Shown here: positions 63,066 through 64,000 of the stretch, one piece after another
Position numbering within the stretch: the first letter of the stretch is position 1
Layout of the letters: the number at the start of each line of letters is the position of its first letter
DNA from: Cymbidium sinense
Lineage: Eukaryota; Streptophyta; Magnoliopsida; Asparagales; Orchidaceae
DNA: 64,000 bases
Assembly (NCBI GenBank): GCA_021442155.1
Contig: CM038221.1
Span: forward strand, 39,999,648-40,063,647
Direction of reading: 5' to 3'
The notes under the pieces: generated by a model
Seen by the model: the letters and a program-made list of their open reading frames with translations, nothing else
Database searches by the model: none
What the model was told of the DNA's origin: nothing
Translations under genes and position numbers: made by a program

Positions 63066-64000
63066 GTTAGCATTGGTATTTTGATAGGGATCTAATCCTG
63101 GTTAACGGTTCAATTTGGGTCTGGTTCAGTGAATTGACTCACTCTGAGTGGTATGAAGTGAGTTAATGATGGGAGATTATCAGTGCCTACGAGCGGATTG
63201 CGCCTTTTCTCTTGGCCGTTGGATCTAGCACTTGGATTGTGTTTCTTTGGACATGAACCTTGAATCGTCGGATTGGTTTTGCTTCTTTTCTACCCTTGGA
63301 TCTGTGTTTTGATTGAGCGGTTCTTGATTCCTTTCGTCCGATAGTGGATTACACGCGTTTCTCTCTGCGCGGTTCGATCTCTTTCCTTGATCATAGACCC
63401 GGGGAATTAATCTTGGCCCTTGATTTCAAAACACCGACTGTTCTGTGCCGTGAGATGAAGCTTCTAGGGGAAGCTTTCCTTAATCTGTTCTTTTGTTTTG
63501 TTTCTTGACCATTCGAGTCGACGCTCGAGAAGGAAGAGGCGAAGCGGAGAAACCCTAGGGTTTCGATCGGAGAGCGGTTCCGGCGAAAACCAGAGGAAAC
63601 GATTGAAGCGGGGAGAAAGAAGAAGGAGACAAAAGAAGATAAGTTTCTTTCTGAAATATTAATTACATTCTTTGTTTGTCTTTCATCCTCTATTTATACT
63701 ATTTGTCTCACCTAGATCTAAGCTTTCTACATGAGTAACTACTTTGCTTACATTGTGGTTTATTCACTATTTTCTTACTCTGTCTTTGGAATAGTTGGTT
63801 GAAGTTGTTAGTCGATCTTCTTGGTTTCTTGATAGGTTCATTTGTTCATCTATTACGTTATATTTGAAAAAGCATTATTGTTAGTTATTTCTTGCTTCTT
63901 GAGTTGATCTAAATTACTGTTATGGATCTGAGGGTTTTGCTCTGGTATCATGTTCATTGTTGTCCTTATGTTACTTTGGGATTTTTATTCTTTGTTGTAA
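63066..64000 (+). mobile_element. Possible Ty1/copia-like LTR inside intron 2 (incomplete)
   Basis: From TGTTAGCATTGGTATTTTG the base composition rises abruptly. Words common in plant copia LTRs follow (GCCGTTGGATCTAGC, CGTCGGATTGG), then a TATA-like CTATTTATACTA near 63690. Near the window edge, CTCTGGTATCATGTTC resembles, imperfectly, a methionine-tRNA primer site. The other LTR and the coding region would lie outside the window. The alternative is the 5' leader of another gene, since AAACCCTAGGGTTT at about 63550 is also seen in plant 5' leaders. Confidence 0.35.

Overview
The window is nuclear DNA of a large, repeat-rich flowering-plant genome. The evidence is intron-containing genes with GT..AG sites, RTE-type LINE, CACTA and Ty3/gypsy elements, very AT-rich intergenic DNA and many microsatellites. 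The coding sequence would fit a monocot, but I cannot name the species. Only two host genes are visible, one at each edge, and both run out of the window. The roughly 58 kb between them is layered transposable elements and degenerate AT-rich sequence.

Left edge (1-4350): the first two exons of a GH31 alpha-xylosidase/alpha-glucosidase (XYL1-like), on the minus strand. The signal peptide and N-terminal beta-sandwich domain are present. The catalytic barrel must lie beyond the window, or has been lost. From 6080 to 10700 a ~650 bp sequence occurs twice as diverged direct repeats. The second copy is split by a decayed RTE-clade LINE with a (TTG)n tail.

Centre-left (11470-27970): two related LTR retrotransposons. 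The first (~10 kb) has decayed gag, protease, RT, RNase H and integrase, and a probable antisense extra ORF, in the style of the Tat lineage of Ty3/gypsy. The second (~5.5 kb) has homologous LTRs but no pol. Its interior is almost entirely two tandem arrays (72 bp and 90 bp units) that occur in only a few copies in the 3' region of the first. Its 5' LTR has lost the TATA box by a precise 20 bp deletion.

Centre-right (about 33000-53830): a CACTA (En/Spm-type) DNA transposon with a decayed TNP2-like transposase and an acidic-tailed second ORF. Two very long non-coding units of 7.70 and 7.64 kb interrupt it just after the second ORF. Each begins TG and ends CA, and each has its own short flanking duplication (AGTAG/AGTAG and GTTTG/ATTTG), so they look like two independent insertions of giant solo LTRs 36 bp apart. 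Each carries a ~300 bp GC- and GATC-rich island that is much less conserved between copies than its flanks. This is the least familiar structure in the window.

Right edge (53831-64000): mostly featureless AT-rich DNA, another possible CACTA end, then a TATA box and the first two exons of a small coiled-coil protein gene on the plus strand. Its second intron may hold a Ty1/copia-like LTR. I saw no CRISPR array, rRNA gene, tRNA gene or bacterial-type operon.
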